From Cryptomeria japonica (taxonomy: Eukaryota; Streptophyta; Pinopsida; Cupressales; Cupressaceae), in the NCBI RefSeq assembly GCF_030272615.1, contig NC_081409.1, positions 239,411,832 to 239,475,831 on the forward strand: a DNA stretch of 64,000 nucleotides, written 5' to 3'. Under the pieces are notes generated by a model. The model was not told the DNA's origin and did no database searches. It was given only the letters and a program-made list of their open reading frames with translations. A program made the position numbers and the translations under genes. Positions 1-12,290 of this stretch are shown piece after piece (position 1 is the first letter of the stretch; every line of letters begins with the position of its first letter).

Positions 1-2257
1 ATCCTTAGCCTTTACAAGCACTCAAGGTATGCAAGGGGCATCCCAAGTCATCATCCTTAAAGTTTAGAAGAACTCAAGATATGCAAGAGGTTTTCATTAT
101 CTTGGTTAATTAATTACCCATATTTTGTTAGTTTTCACTTGATTAATCAAGTCCCACATATGATTGCCTCTCTTGTACCACTTTGGGTTGGGGACACATT
201 GGGAGCCACTCCAGTAACCCTCTCTAGTACTTATGTCCAAGGCTCATCACGTTCACAATTGAATGTGGAATAAATCCAAACAGTGCACAATTTACTCAAA
301 TCACTCCACAATGCATCAATTTCCCAATTTCTAATATTTTCACAACATAATTTCCATTTTCATAATTTCATTCAAAAAATATTAAGTATACCTTTGTTCC
401 CACATAATAATCTATCATAATTCATCATCAACTCTCATTTTTTCAATTTTCACAATTCCTTAAAAATCATAAAATTCCATGAAACTCCATTAAAAAAACT
501 TTAAATTCCTCATTTTTATAATTTTTGAAAATTAAAAATCTAAAGATACCCTTTGGTTTTAAAGAAAAAAGAAATAGGGAGACTTCTTTTCCCGTATACC
601 CAAACATCCAAAAACACTTTGAGAATTCAAATTTTCTACTAAATTTTACATTAAAAAAAAAAAAAATTTCCAAAAAATCCATTGAAGAAAAGCTTACAAA
701 TTTAATTTTTAAATTTCGAAATTATAAAGATAAACTCCCTATTTTAGAAAATATACAAAATTTTTAATTCTGCTCGACCAAATTGAATGAAATGAAAAGC
801 AATAAACGATATAATTTCTTTTCTTATACAAATCCAACCTTTTTTAACAACTAAAATTGAGCATAGACAAAGAAACAAGGAAAATACATCCATTCATGTA
901 ATTATTTCAAATGAATATCATTTGAAATACGGGCAATGAATGCACAGACAATTCAAGACACCACTTCCCTTCCCAATTCCTATGCAAATGCAACTAATCC
1001 CATGCAAATTGGTGCATAAATTCTCCCCCAATCAACAAATCCATTTTCTTCACAAAGAGGGTTTTTCTCCCAATTTTATTTCCATAATGTGCTACGTATA
1101 AAATGAACTCCCTTTTTCCTTTTTATCCCAAATGCTCTTTTCATATTTTTGAAAATTAAATAATGAAAATAATCCTTTTCACTTCCTAATTGAACACATC
1201 ATTAACAGGCACATGTACACCACATTTAAATTTAAGCATTAAATGAGGATTTTAAAATCTTAAAGCTTTTTTTCAATTTAAATTTATAGAAATATGAAAT
1301 TGCATAAAATATTCAAACACTCATTTATGAGTGTCCACATAGGGATTAGGGTTTTTAAAATACTACCAACCATGGCATCCAGGGTAATCATTAAACAAAT
1401 TAATGAGAAACCGTACTTGAACCGAGTACGATGGGTAGGGCTAACCATTTACGACCAATGTGACATCTCTCATATAACCATCATTTGGGTAGAACTCAGA
1501 TTTGTGGGGCTAGGTGAAGAAATACCTTGTATGTAGAACCACTCCACAAATGTTAAGTGTACCTATGATGTAGTTAATAATTAAAGCATAGAAAAATTGC
1601 CCAACAAGGTTCAACATCACATATATAATATCATTGCATTTAACTCATAAATCACATTAGAATTTAATTTCAATGGTAGGAAATATTCAGACACAACATT
1701 CTTGAAGTGTTCTTGCAAGTCTATGTGCTCTCTGTTTTCAAATTTCTATAACTTCCAAGATTTGTCCGATGGGTGTGTCAGGAGGGGACCCCGTGGGGGC
1801 TCCCCCATAAAGTGTATCTAAGTGGGAAGCCAATGGTGCTTCTCATTCCAATACTATTGCTCCCAAAGTTGGAAAAGTTAGTTCGACTTCCTCCTTGAAG
1901 GAAGCTTTCGGTCAGAAATTTGTCCCTTCTCGTGGATCACCGCCATATGGCCTCATGTCACACCCCGCTATGAGGCCAAGAGGACTTATACAACAAAACA
2001 ATGAAAATGTGAATAACTTATTTTTATAAAGATATCATTACACATGCAAGAGAGATAAATTCATCAAGATAAACAATGATACACAATTAACAACTAGCAA
2101 ATATCCTCAAGGCCCCATAACAATGTAACTCAAGGTTGATCACCATCCATAAACCCCATATTATAATATCGATTGATAACATAAGTACATGATACATATT
2201 ACATTGCTTGAGAATTTACATATGAACATCAAATACATTACGATGGATCCACAAGAT
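1..2257. other. AT-rich unresolved repeat flank, no gene
   Basis: I see no supportable gene here. Short open frames exist but have no recognisable motif and lie in A/T-rich, low-complexity sequence (for example 340-760). The stretch at 180-240 (about GGGAGCCACTCCAGTAACCC) loosely resembles 8110-8160 on the far side of element L, so both may be remnants of one older repeat into which L inserted. That resemblance was judged by eye and is weak. Confidence 0.4.
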
Positions 2258-2284
2258 TGTTGGGTGAATATTTTGTCACCAACA
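2258..2284. repeat. Terminal imperfect hairpin of element L
   Basis: The first 27 bases of L read TGTTGGGTGA, a short TATTTTG-containing loop, then TCACCAACA. The arms are inverted copies of each other with one extra base. Element C begins the same way (TGTTGACGA ... TCGCCAACA), so the terminal hairpin appears to be a family feature. Confidence 0.55.
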
Positions 2285-2601
2285 TACTAATGACAAAATA
2301 TGTATTTCACACACAACTATGTTGAGACAGAGTCTCTCCTTTCATCAAGGGGAGGTTCCCTGGTAGAATTTGGGCATTTCAACAACTTTGAAAGTAAATC
2401 CGACAAAGTTTTGCTTAGCATAAAATGGAAATATTTACAAATGAGGTTCCTCCTTTTATAGGAAAGGAGTGGAGAAAAATGTGGGTGCAATTGACTAATT
2501 CAACTACAGAGTCCTATTTGACGACATCTACTCCATAGAATGAGAATGCATCTACAAGAAGATTTGCAGGAAGAAATGATGCAACTACACGAAAACTACA
2601 T

Positions 2602-2642
2602 AGTGTCAATGACACTTCATTCTTTATTTCCCCCCCTCATTG
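2602..2642 (-). other. Purine-rich tract and short palindrome after the gene of element L
   Basis: Read on the minus strand, the end of the coding region is followed by ATGAGGGGGGGAAATAAAG, a purine run like a polypurine tract that primes plus-strand DNA in LTR retroelements. It is followed by a perfect 15-base palindrome, AGTGTCAATGACACT on the plus strand at 2602-2616. If the tract is real, a 3' LTR of about 360 bp would end at 2258, but no copy of that LTR is visible at the other end. Confidence 0.35.
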
Positions 2643-2647
2643 ATTTT

Positions 2648-3414
2648 CTAGAATTCCTCGAACCTTGCTAGCGTAGTTTGCATCTCGTATTTGTCTAGCC
2701 CTGATGTTGCATTTGAAATATCATGAACATGAGAGATGGAATCTTTGACTTCTACATAAGCCCTTTTAGCCTTCTTCAAAACTGATGGAAGATCATCTAA
2801 GTTGACTTGAATTTTAATCAACTTATCAAATGATGCCAAAGAAAATTGATCATCTACCAACTGGTCGACCATGGTGAGGAATTCTTGTTTGACAGTCTCA
2901 TTGGGTAAAACCTTTTGTTTTGTATCAAATAACTGGCAATGTAATTTTGATATCTCTGATGAAATATTTGTGATTGCATCAAAACATGCTTTCTTATCCC
3001 AATTCATGTCCTTTACCAGTATTTTCATTAGCTCATCCCTGTGTGCCAATATTATTGGGTTTGGATGTACTCGACCCGAGTCAATACTACATTTTTATCA
3101 ACAAGGATGTCTACTCCGTAATCTCTCATTTTATCCCAAAGCCCTAAATCTTTCTCAAGTTTTGTTATTTCTTTGGATAATAAAGATTGTACATCCTGAA
3201 CCTGTACTTGAGAATTTTCAAAATCTATCAAAAGCTTGACTGGAGAATCAATGAGACGTGTCCCTTTTGATTTCAAGTGATCGATCCATTCTTCAGTTAC
3301 TCTGCCCCTTGTACCCAGTCGCTCTACTTTTTTTAGTGCTTCTGTGTTGACTGAAGAAACTATTGGTTGCACCTCTTGTGATGACTGTGTTATTTTATGA
3401 AGAATGCTTGTCAA
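2648..3414 (-). pseudogene. Element L gene, C-terminal helical part (unknown family, broken)
   Basis: I do not recognise this family. Two open stretches (3414-3052 and 3049-2648, in different frames, so a frameshift lies near 3060) give a Lys/Glu/Leu-rich, largely helical region with heptad-like spacing, as in coiled coils. No catalytic motif is seen. The segment corresponds in position to 36817-37330 in element C, which is also helical. It ends just before the purine-rich tract at 2640, which is typical of a last ORF in a retroelement. The function is unknown; a structural or multimerising role is only a guess from its composition. Confidence 0.4.
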
Positions 3415-3456
3415 CTGTTCACATTTCTGCTTCCATTCATTTTTCTCATCCCTTTC

Positions 3457-4855
3457 CTAATCAAATCTATGCATGAGAGAAGTGAAAGCAGTTTGAGAGT
3501 CTTTCTTAACACTCTCATGTGTCTCTACACCAAGTTCTATAGTCTGCATAGTATAATCCACAGGTTGAATGTTGTTTTTGTCCTTATCTGAAGATGGCAC
3601 CAAGACCTCAACGTATTTCCTTTTGCTTACTGGGTCAACCAAGATTCTAGACACAGTCTTGGGCTTCTTGGTGACTTTCTACTTGATAGGACCCAATTGA
3701 TCAAAATCAAAATCATCTGGTGAGATTACCTGCTTCTTTCTTTTGGGCACCACCATATCCAACCATGGAGGAAGATTTGATTTCACTGTTGGAGTTGTGG
3801 TATCAGTTTGCATAGTCACAGATAATTGTATTGTATCCTGGCTTAAAATTATAGGAGTTTGGGACACTAGCACAAGGGAAGTTGTATCAGCAACATTAGG
3901 AACTTGAGAAGAAGATGTTGCTGCTATAGTGGTAGAAACCAATAACAGAGCCATTGTAGTGATAACGATCAAAACAAGTGGTGGAGCCTCTGTAGTAACA
4001 ATTCCTGAAGGAAGCATCACTGTCTGTTGTTATTGAGATGTCTGTGCCATTGATTATGTAAATTCTAAGATTGAAGATTCAATCATAGACACATGTACAT
4101 TATCGAAACTCGGAAGGCTTGACAAAGTCAAAAATTCTTCATCATCTTCTTCAACATCTAAGCCTTGATCATCTCATTCCTCATCCTCTTCATCTGAATC
4201 AGACTCAATAGAATGAATGGTTACCTGAGTTGAAGCAGGAACCTGTGTTGTTGTAGAAATGGTAGTAACTAGCAGTGGAAGTGATTCCTCCGCATCTTGC
4301 ATTTCTTCTTCCTGTGGTATCTCTCCTTCTTCTTGTCCTTTTTTTTATTCTTGTAATGCCGGTTCCTCGGAAACATCCTGTTGTGCAGCTTGAGATGAGG
4401 ATTCTCCTTTCTTTGACCCCTTGATAGTGAACTTGTATGTAGGTTTCTTTCCCTTTGACCTAGGAGATGAAATTTTTGGTAGCTCCTATGGATCCTGTCT
4501 ATTCTTAGTTCTCATTTTTTATGTCTTTCCCACATGACCTTCATCATCCTGCTCATCACCTGAACTTTTAAGAAGTTGTTTCATCCTTATGCCCTTTTTT
4601 AGTAGCCATGCATTAGTATTTGCCATGATGGGGGAAAATCTTGCAGAAATGGATTTATTTTCATTTTGTGACCATTGTATAGGTCGAAGAGGAGTATTGG
4701 CAATGTTGTTCTTGAAATAAATAGGGTCCACAACATCATCAGTAGTATCCTCCCATGTATCTAAGATTTTGGCCAAATTCAAGTTTTCAATTGGCTCTAG
4801 TGTGAGGCGACTAAAATCAAGTTTCCTCACATTTCATCATCTCTGCAATCTGCCC
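3457..4855 (-). pseudogene. Element L gene, Thr/Pro/Glu-rich middle part (broken)
   Basis: Read on the minus strand, this begins with a segment clearly related to element C: LEDIWADCRDDE here against LEDFWANLQDSF in C, then PLRPIQW against PLSPIRW. A basic stretch (near 4440-4500), a long acidic and Thr/Pro/Ser-rich low-complexity region (4400-3690) and a Lys/Arg-rich WLDMVVPKRKKQV motif near 3760 follow. Several stops and at least two frameshifts interrupt it. The order of globular, basic, disordered acidic and basic parts is the same in C, so the two are homologous over their length and not just alike in composition. The function is unknown. Confidence 0.45.
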
Positions 4856-5209
4856 AAATATCCTCTAGCTGATGTACATGTACATAATTCCTATGGATCT
4901 TATTTTTCATCGCATGGAAGTCAAAATTATTGCGGGCTTTGAATCTTCTCATGGTCACCCAATGCATTTCTTCCTCCATGTTCTTGGCTTTAGGAGTGGT
5001 TAGGACTGAATACCTACCGATAGACTGAGCAGACTTGAGACCAGTCTTGTGTGAAGAAGACTATCTCTCATGTACATACACTAACTATTGGCATAGCTCC
5101 ATCACAATAATATTATCAGATGGATATCTTGGTAGCATAACAGGTTCGCCAATGAAGCAACTTATACATATGCATGTGAATGTTGGAAACTACAAGAAGA
5201 CACACCCAT

Positions 5210-6131
5210 ACTCACAAACTTTATTATATGCTGCATCAAAAAGCATCTTTTTCTGCAACTCTTTGTCAAACAAGTACTTCCATACAACAAAGAAGGCATC
5301 ATTGACCCTGCGGAAGTGACTTCTCCAATTGGCAATGGTTAACTGATAATAATAATCTCATACTGGAGTTTTCCTTCTATCACATTTCGTAGACAGTCCT
5401 GGAAATTGCCTTATGGAGGCATCTACATACATAAGGTAGGAATTCATATAAAATTTCAGAGTGGTTATGACTTCCTTCAATTGTTCGCAAATTGCATCAC
5501 CGATTTGCTCACCCCACTCTATTTTATTATTCCCTTTCCTGATAATATTCATATACCAGCACATCCTTGTTTGAAAAATAAGAGAATCTTAAAGCCCTCT
5601 TATCCATGACAACAAAGTGACAATATCATTATACTCCACAGTGAAATCACTTATGTGAAAGAAATTTGGCCAACAAGATGTTGTGGAGTTTCTAGCAGTT
5701 TGTAAGAAAACATTATCGATTGTTTTCTTAAACTTATCTTCATTTTCCTCATACCATTTATGTGCACTTGCTCGAGTGATATCCACAACTTCCTCCATAT
5801 AAGAACCTTTGAAAATACTATTAAAATATTCACTATCCAAGCAGATGACTACATTCCCATCTGCATCTTTGATTTGTCTGGTAGTGGGATCAAAGCGCTC
5901 TGCTGCTACTAGTACAAAGTCAGGATCATGAGCTGCCACTGGAAACGGTGCATACTTGTGGATCTCACTGGCTATAAGATGAGTCATCCTTGAGGGGGAT
6001 TCTAGAACTCTTTTAAAAAATTCCTCCATGTCCACATGCCCTATTTTGGTATCACGGATCTGGTCCACATTTGACTTGATAGAACTTTCCGGGAACATGT
6101 TCAAGTAATTGTCGTACTTGTACGTGTTCAA
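5210..6131 (-). pseudogene. Element L gene, N-terminal globular domain (unknown family, broken)
   Basis: The 180-codon open stretch 6131-5589 plus continuation after stops (to about 5210) encodes a folded-looking domain. Landmarks shared with C (39500-40400) in order: DQIRDTKIGHVDME / DQIKWVTDTEVGHIELE; a DPxTRxIxDxxGxxVI-like strand (C: NADTRNCIDDQGRTVID); EWGEQIGDAICEQLKEV / DWAQILYDNIHK.MKEV; KFPGL / QFPGL; YYYQLTIANWRSHFRRVNDAF / YYSQLPLNNAKAHFKRINDAF. Identity is low (roughly a third by eye), so the two copies split long ago. The frame is open a little upstream of 6131 but meets a stop near 6160. I recognise no family. Uncharacterised plant-transposon ORFs and env-like ORFs have a similar size, but I cannot claim membership. 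Confidence 0.5.
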
Positions 6132-6220
6132 AGAATCAACATCATCAAAATTGCATCTTCATTGATCAAAATCAAAATTGGAAGGCAAAAATGCCTTAGA
6201 AAGAAAAAACAACAAAAACT

Positions 6221-7327
6221 GCAATTCGGGTTTTAAAACCTGACCTGCACTAAGGAAGGTCATCCCTGCATATCGGGTTTTAAAACCCGATTTGTAGGAC
6301 AAACAAATGAATTGACATGTTAGGTTTTACCATCTGACATGTCAAAGGTACGACATGGTTGGCATGTCGGGAAATAAATCCCGACCTGCACATGGGGTAA
6401 GTCAATTTGTAGGTTGGGATTTATTTCCCGACCTGCATCCACATGCAAATCAAAAGGCAAAACCCAACATGCCCAAGGGAAAAAACAAACCTTGCATGTC
6501 AGAATTTCTTTTCCGACATGCCAAGGGTGGATTATACTTTTATGTTGGGATTTGAATTCCGACATGCAAAGGGTGGATCATACTTTCATGTCAAGATTTA
6601 TTTACGGACATGAAAATTTACGACATGCCAAGGGTGGATCATTCTTTCATGTCGGGATTTGTTTCCTAGAGAAAATAACAAAACAACAAGTCGATATCAA
6701 AACCTCAACTTGCTCACGGATGGATAGATCAACTTTGTAGGTCGGGTTGGACATTTCGACCTACAAATAGGAAAAAACAAGCAAAAAAGAAGAAGAAATG
6801 TTGGGATTTGAATCTCGACATGAAAACTAGAAGAAAAACCTTAGGTAAGTAAATAAAAACGTCAACAAAAGTAAACCCTAGCAAACACAAATGAAAAAAT
6901 GAAGGAGAAAACAATAAACACTAACCTAGAATGCAAAGAGACAAAGAAATCGACAAAAAAATCGCTTGCAAAACCCTCACGCCTATGCTCAAGCGAAATC
7001 CACTAAGTAGAGAACCCAAAAATGCATAAAATGAATTACAAATGATAAAAATAAAAGCAAAAACACGTTTAAAAGGGGTTAATAAAGTGCAATTAATGTC
7101 CCTTGCATGCCATGTAGGTCGGGTTTTGAAACCTAATCTGCACTCGAAGTCACCTATAGGTCAAGTTTTAAAACCCGACATGCCATATGATAAGGAGCAA
7201 CTTGTACGTTAGGTTTTAAAACCCGATCTGCCATTAAAAACAACAAACTTGCACATCAAGATTTAGAACCCAATGTGCAGCTTGAAAGGTAAAACATGCA
7301 AGTTGGGTTTTAAAACCCGACCTGCAT
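6221..7327. repeat. Array of about 16 palindromic units in element L
   Basis: Sixteen 24-33-bp inverted-repeat units are spread over 1.1 kb, with a gap at 6830-7105. Starts are near 6221, 6266, 6314, 6361, 6408, 6494, 6541, 6587, 6648, 6735, 6798, 7113, 7154, 7203, 7250 and 7296. The core is GTCGGGTTTTAAAACCCGAC in one subtype and GTCGGG-ATTTGTTT-CCCGAC in the other, often extended by GCAT/ATGC or TGTAGG/CCTGCA. Spacers are irregular and share little, so this is not a CRISPR array. It lies on the 5' side of the gene (minus strand), as the corresponding array does in element C. Confidence 0.8.
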
Positions 7328-7504
7328 AAACAGAGAAAACAAAAAGCTAACTCTTTAAAAGGAAAAGACGCTTAACTAAGACACAAAAGGGACACGAATT
7401 ACGAGGCAAGTTGACCAATCTTGTAGTATGTGAGATACAAAACAGACAATTTTCGTAGGTGTTGTCTCACGATTAGTCCAACTGAAATCAATGACAACAA
7501 AGAT

Positions 7505-10500
7505 ATAATCTCCAAGATTCCCATGATGGGATGAATATAAGAATTTGGAACAATAATATTGATCTTCAATCTTCTCACGAGCCTCCTCGAACATGAAGCA
7601 AGACTATCCAAAACCCAATGGGTGTGTATAGCACTCCACCCAACCATCTTGTACCATAAGGTCCACCCCTCATGCTAGGAGGTATCAGCCAGACCCACAA
7701 GGCAGAAGAAAAACATACAAGTGTACCATCATGACTCGCAAAAACAACAACGAAGCTATACTTACAAGAGACTAACAATAGAATACACAATACATAATAC
7801 ACATGAGACTCACAATAGAATCAACAAGACAAATTACACATGAGGCTCACAACAGTAGCATCACAGGAGATACAAATGTTAAACCACCAACTTCTAGAGG
7901 CTCAAAACAATCCACAAGAGAATAACATACCATAAGTTACCACTATGCAACAATAGGGAAGAGTGTCATCACTAGGTTGTCATGAGTTACCCTGGTAGGT
8001 CTTCACTAGGTCCCGACCCCCATCTTGGGTTACCTTGGTGACCTATCTCGACCCTGATCCCCCATACATACACTAGTGGGCCACACCAAATTTTCATGGA
8101 GACAAGATTAGTGGAAGCCATTCTAGACCCTTCTCTAGTTACCCCAAACCTATACGAGTGTTTGCAAGCAAAAGGGGAAACAAAGAATTATCTTTATTAA
8201 TGTGAACTAACTACCCACCCAAGTTCATAAATTAGGTTTCTGCTTGATTACAAACTCTCATTGAGTTACCCTGACAACCACTTTGGGTCCCAACCCCCAA
8301 TGAGTCACCCCCCTCCCCCCCTTGAATTTCTCCTAGGAATAAAATAAAACATAAGGCCATGACACCCAAAACTCAAGGTGATAAGGTTCCAACCATAGCA
8401 AGGCTTAGCCCACTTGCTAGAAAAAGATAACTATCCAGTTGGTTCAAAGAAGCAAGCAAAAAAGAACCCATGAAAGACACCAATTCATAACATTCATGGA
8501 CAATGAGATACATGCATAAAAGGAACTCTAACACTATCCTAGCCTCTAGAGTTAAAAAGGTATTTTAATATCATAACGAAGGAACCCACAAAATAGACAA
8601 AAAATAAGCAATACAAGGTCTCATGAATCCAAGCATAAAAGAACGCAATCTTAATTAAAGATACCAAGAGAAATTAATCTTGTCTAAACAATAATTAATT
8701 CAAGTCATTATTAATTTCAATAGCCCAAATTATTAACCATCATAACTCATTTCATTCCTACTAATAGCACAATAAACTAACATTCCATTATTCATACATT
8801 TAAAATAACATTATACACTATTACCATTAGCTATGATGATTTGACCATCAATGTATTACAAGAAGGAATTTAGATATCAAAAGACAAAGTATACGTATTA
8901 ATAGCCCTAATCAAAATCTAAACCACATTATGAGTAACAAGTCAAAATACACTTACTTTTCTTCAAGATATAACTAGTTTCCAAAAAAAGAAATCTATGT
9001 TTGACAATACGCATGAATTTATCCCGCACTCCAATTCTTCATAGACATTAATCTCAATACTTGTAATTTAATCCTTATTAAAATATCTAGCTATATTTAA
9101 CCAAAATATATCCTTTCTATCATTTATACTATCATATAAAAAATGCACTCTATTTTCCAATTTAAAAATATATATATTATCAACTAAATTACCCAAAATA
9201 ATTAAACAAATACAAAGGTATTAACATTGATTAAATGATAAAATGAAAAAGAAACTATATTAATATATCCAACGAAATATCATTTCCAGTGACTATTAAA
9301 AAAATATTTTGCACTCTAAAATAAAAATAAATTGGCAATAGGTGGGAGGCACCACCACGGACCCCTACGGTGGTGGTGGGGTTCCCACCATCGTGGCTAA
9401 GCTTATGGTGGGTGGGATACCCCCCAGCGTGGGAAGGCCCACAATGGGTGGGGCTCCCCACCACTGTGGGAGACCACGATGGATGGGTTTCCACCACCAT
9501 GGGAGCCCATGGTGGGTGGATTCCCACCGCCGTGGGTGAGCCCACGGTGGGTGGATTCCCACTAGCATGGGTGAGCCCACAATGGGTGGTTCCCCACCGC
9601 TATGGGTAACCCATGGTACCCCCTCCCATATACACAACAAAAGCTAAATTATGCAGAAAAATAAACTTTGCAAGAAAACTTTACATGTTCTAAATACCCA
9701 AAACTCAAATTCATAGAATGCTTCAAAGGAATGGATAGCAGAAATTTTTTGAATTCAAGAAGCCCAGATACACAAATTCTAAAATTTTAAGAAAGATTTA
9801 TTCACAAATTCCACTGATAATTTATCATAACCAAATTAACCCCATCTGATAAACAATCCAAATCATTCTTATTTCAATAAACAACCCAATTGATTTCCAA
9901 ACAATATAAGAAAGGATTTTAAAATGCAAAAAGGGAAGAAAACCATATATCTACCTCCAAACGTTATCTGGAAGAGAAAACAGAGACAAGCAATAATCAC
10001 CAAGCCTAATTCCGGGATGCTCCAATCTAGACTTCAATACCAAATCCAAGGTTTCCCCAATTTGTTCTACCAAAACCCCATAATCCAGAAAGTACATACG
10101 CAAAGAAAAAAACTTCATGGGAAAACCACTAGAGAACAACTCCCTCAATTGTTTTCAAAATCAATAGATATGCTTATTCCAAAATGTGACTCCCATACGC
10201 ATGCAAGATTCCCAATTAATCAAAACCATTAATTACTTTATTTTAGTAACCCCCACACATGAAATCTGAAAATAGATTAATTAAATAATAATTATTTACT
10301 TTAAAATTAATTTTCAAAACAATTAGGTAATAATAGTATTTTAACATATTATTACATGAGTAATGAAAATACTTAATTAAATATTTATAATTTCCTATTT
10401 AATTAATCCTTCTAATTAAGATAAATAATTTAAGCCCTTAAACTTCTCAATTAATAAGTCAAATGAGGCAACTATACTAAATTATTTAAATTAATTAATC

Positions 10501-11544
10501 TTTAAATACACAAATAGATGTTATTATCAATTCCCTTAATAAATACCTTTTCAAATTAATTTCAATAATTTAAATAATATAAATCTTTAAGTTCTACTAT
10601 TTTCAACTTATTATTTAATCAAATAACAATACCCAAATAACATTAAATATAATAATAATCTTTTTCAAAAAATATTAGATAATTATTACACTACACACAT
10701 AAGTAGTAAAATACAACAAATCAAAACACGAAGGACCAATCGGGCTCACAAATAACACAACAAGACAAACACTATACAAGGATACCTGACAGAGGGACTT
10801 GTTCCATAGGAATGATGGTACGATGATGTCTAACTGATATCTCTCTTTTCCACTTTACCATTGGGTTGTAGAGCACACTCAAACTTGAAGATTCAGCTAG
10901 AGTCGATGCTCGGTACATGCAGCTGCATAAACAGATCGACAAACATGTGCATATAAACCATATAACATCACATTGTGAAAAGAGAATGGAAGCGACGTAG
11001 CTTGCCCATATAGAGAAGTGTGACGCTTTTCCCCTTCACCCAAACACATCAAAGAAGTAGTGTACATCAAATCGGTATGCATCAATAAACACCACGAAAC
11101 TCATAAGTAAACCATCACAATTAACTAACTACTAAACATGAATAACATCTAATAAGAACATCATTAACAACATCACATCAATCCATCATGGACATTGACA
11201 AATAAATCATATAACAACATCATGAAATACACCACTATTGCAACGAATCAAAAAGAACATAGTAAGAATATCACATAGGAATCCAATAGGTATAGTCAAA
11301 CATCACAACCAAAACCAAAATCGACCAACACCAAAAAGGGTCAAACCACACAAAACTCAAAACCACAAGGTTTGACAGACCACAAGAGAGAGAGGGGCAC
11401 TACACCTCAACTCTTTTTTCTCAAAGGAAGCTCTGATTTCATATGTCAACAAGCTGGTGGGTAGTAAATCATCTGAGATGGCATGACTGAAGATCTCAAA
11501 ATCATTACATGTTCTTTGTACTATGGATGGGCTTGAGATGAATG
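7505..11544. other. Unresolved repeat flank without supported genes
   Basis: Outside the minisatellite at 9341-9620 I see no coding signal. The DNA is AT-rich with many short A/T runs (8640-9330, 10220-10700). Stretches such as 7975-8060 and 8270-8310 (repeated 'gagttaccct' and 'cccaacccc' phrases) have the look of old LTR sequence. A mutated primer-site-like GCTCTGATTTCA at 11430-11441 hints at an LTR boundary there. None of this is strong enough to draw an element. Confidence 0.35.
9341..9620. repeat. GC-rich palindromic minisatellite, period about 35 bp
   Basis: At least five tandem copies of a roughly 35-bp unit. The recurring phrase is CCCACGGTGGGTGGATTCCC, with copies near 9437, 9472, 9505, 9541 and 9576. 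Each unit contains inverted CCCAC...GTGGG arms, so consecutive units can fold into hairpins. The block is sharply GC-rich inside AT-rich surroundings. Open frames across it in several frames on both strands are a by-product of the repeat and not genes. Confidence 0.8.
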
Positions 11545-12290
11545 TGTCAAATGAACTAATGAAGGAAGCAATTATAGATCTACAAATGTCTCTAGTTGGT
11601 AAGTTCCTTGCTTTTCGTCCTAATATAGATCAAGTTAGAGATGGGTAGATTCTATTTGGAAGATAAAAGTGAGTATGATTATTAGAGTTATGGCTAATGG
11701 TATGTTCCTTTTTAGTTTTATGGTTTATGAGGACTTGATTAAGGTTCTTACTAGAAGTCCCCGAGCTTTTGATAGTGGTTTTAAAAAAATTCTCTCTTTA
11801 TGTAAAGTGGAAACCAGGATTTGATTCATTAGTATATTTGGGGATGGTTGCTCCTATTTGGATTTTCCTTCCAAGTCCCCCTATGGAGTTTTGGAATTAT
11901 GGTATTTTTCAAGGGATGGAAAATTATTTTGGGAGTTCACTCACAGTGGACAAAGTTACTCAACAACAATCAAGATAGGCTTTTGCTAAATTTTTTTAAA
12001 ATATGGTAGTAAATTCTATTTTACCTACTAGTGTTAAACCCTAAAGTCAAAATATGGAAGATGGAACCAAAATATTGAATATGAGAATGCAAATGCTTAT
12101 TGTCAAAATTGTGGTTGTTTTGGGCATATTAGAGATACCTACAAATGGAAAGCCCTCAAGTAGTTATAGAGTTTTGCAAGCTAAGATAATGGAAGTAGAG
12201 AAATTGCAAGAAGAACAAAGATTTGAAGTTCAAGAAAAGAATGTTGAAAAACAACAAGAGGAATGAAGGCAAGAATAAAAATAATGAGAT
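11545..12290 (+). pseudogene. LINE ORF1-like (DUF4283-type gag) fragment, broken
   Basis: Reading across stops and frameshifts, 11640-11990 gives VDSIWKIKVSMIIRVMANG, then FLFSFMVYEDLIKVLTRSP, then FDSLVYLGMVAPIWIFLPSP, PMEFWN and LTVDKVTQQQ. This is the usual order of the DUF4283 domain in plant L1-type LINE ORF1 (the part from 'ANG..FLF' to 'P.WI.LP..P.E.W'). Near 12095-12140 a zinc-knuckle-like CQNCGCFGHIRDTY follows, in which the last cysteine is replaced by tyrosine. A Glu/Gln/Lys-rich tail follows. ORF1 proteins bind LINE RNA. The copy is dead: several stops (11975, 12263) and indels. Confidence 0.6.

Larger units (their letters stand above)
2258..7499 (-). mobile_element. Element L: unclassified TG...CA element with unknown ORF family
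   Basis: A unit of about 5.24 kb bounded by TGTTGGGTGAATATTTTGTC at the low end and ...ATGACAACA at the high end. It is flanked by an exact 5-bp duplication AAGAT at 2253-2257 and 7500-7504. TG/CA ends with a 5-bp duplication are the signature of LTR-retrotransposon integrase. I could not find a matching LTR pair inside it: 2258-2640 and 6200-7499 look unrelated. It carries a broken multi-part gene on the minus strand (2648-6131), an array of palindromes (6221-7327) and a purine-rich tract (minus strand) beside the gene's stop. Element C at 35760-41833 is a diverged relative. It may be a non-autonomous LTR element that lost one LTR, a solo giant LTR carrying an ORF, or a new kind; the sequence does not decide. 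Confidence 0.6.

Noticed and set aside
1956-1990. TGTCACACCCC as the start of a Ty3/gypsy LTR
   Set aside because: No second copy, primer site or purine tract was found nearby.
6221-7327. CRISPR-like array of palindromic repeats with spacers
   Set aside because: Units vary in length and sequence, spacers are irregular, there are no cas genes, and the setting is a plant retroelement.
9255-9640. Open frames on both strands rich in Gly, Pro, His and Trp
   Set aside because: All lie in the 35-bp GC-rich minisatellite and exist in four frames at once.
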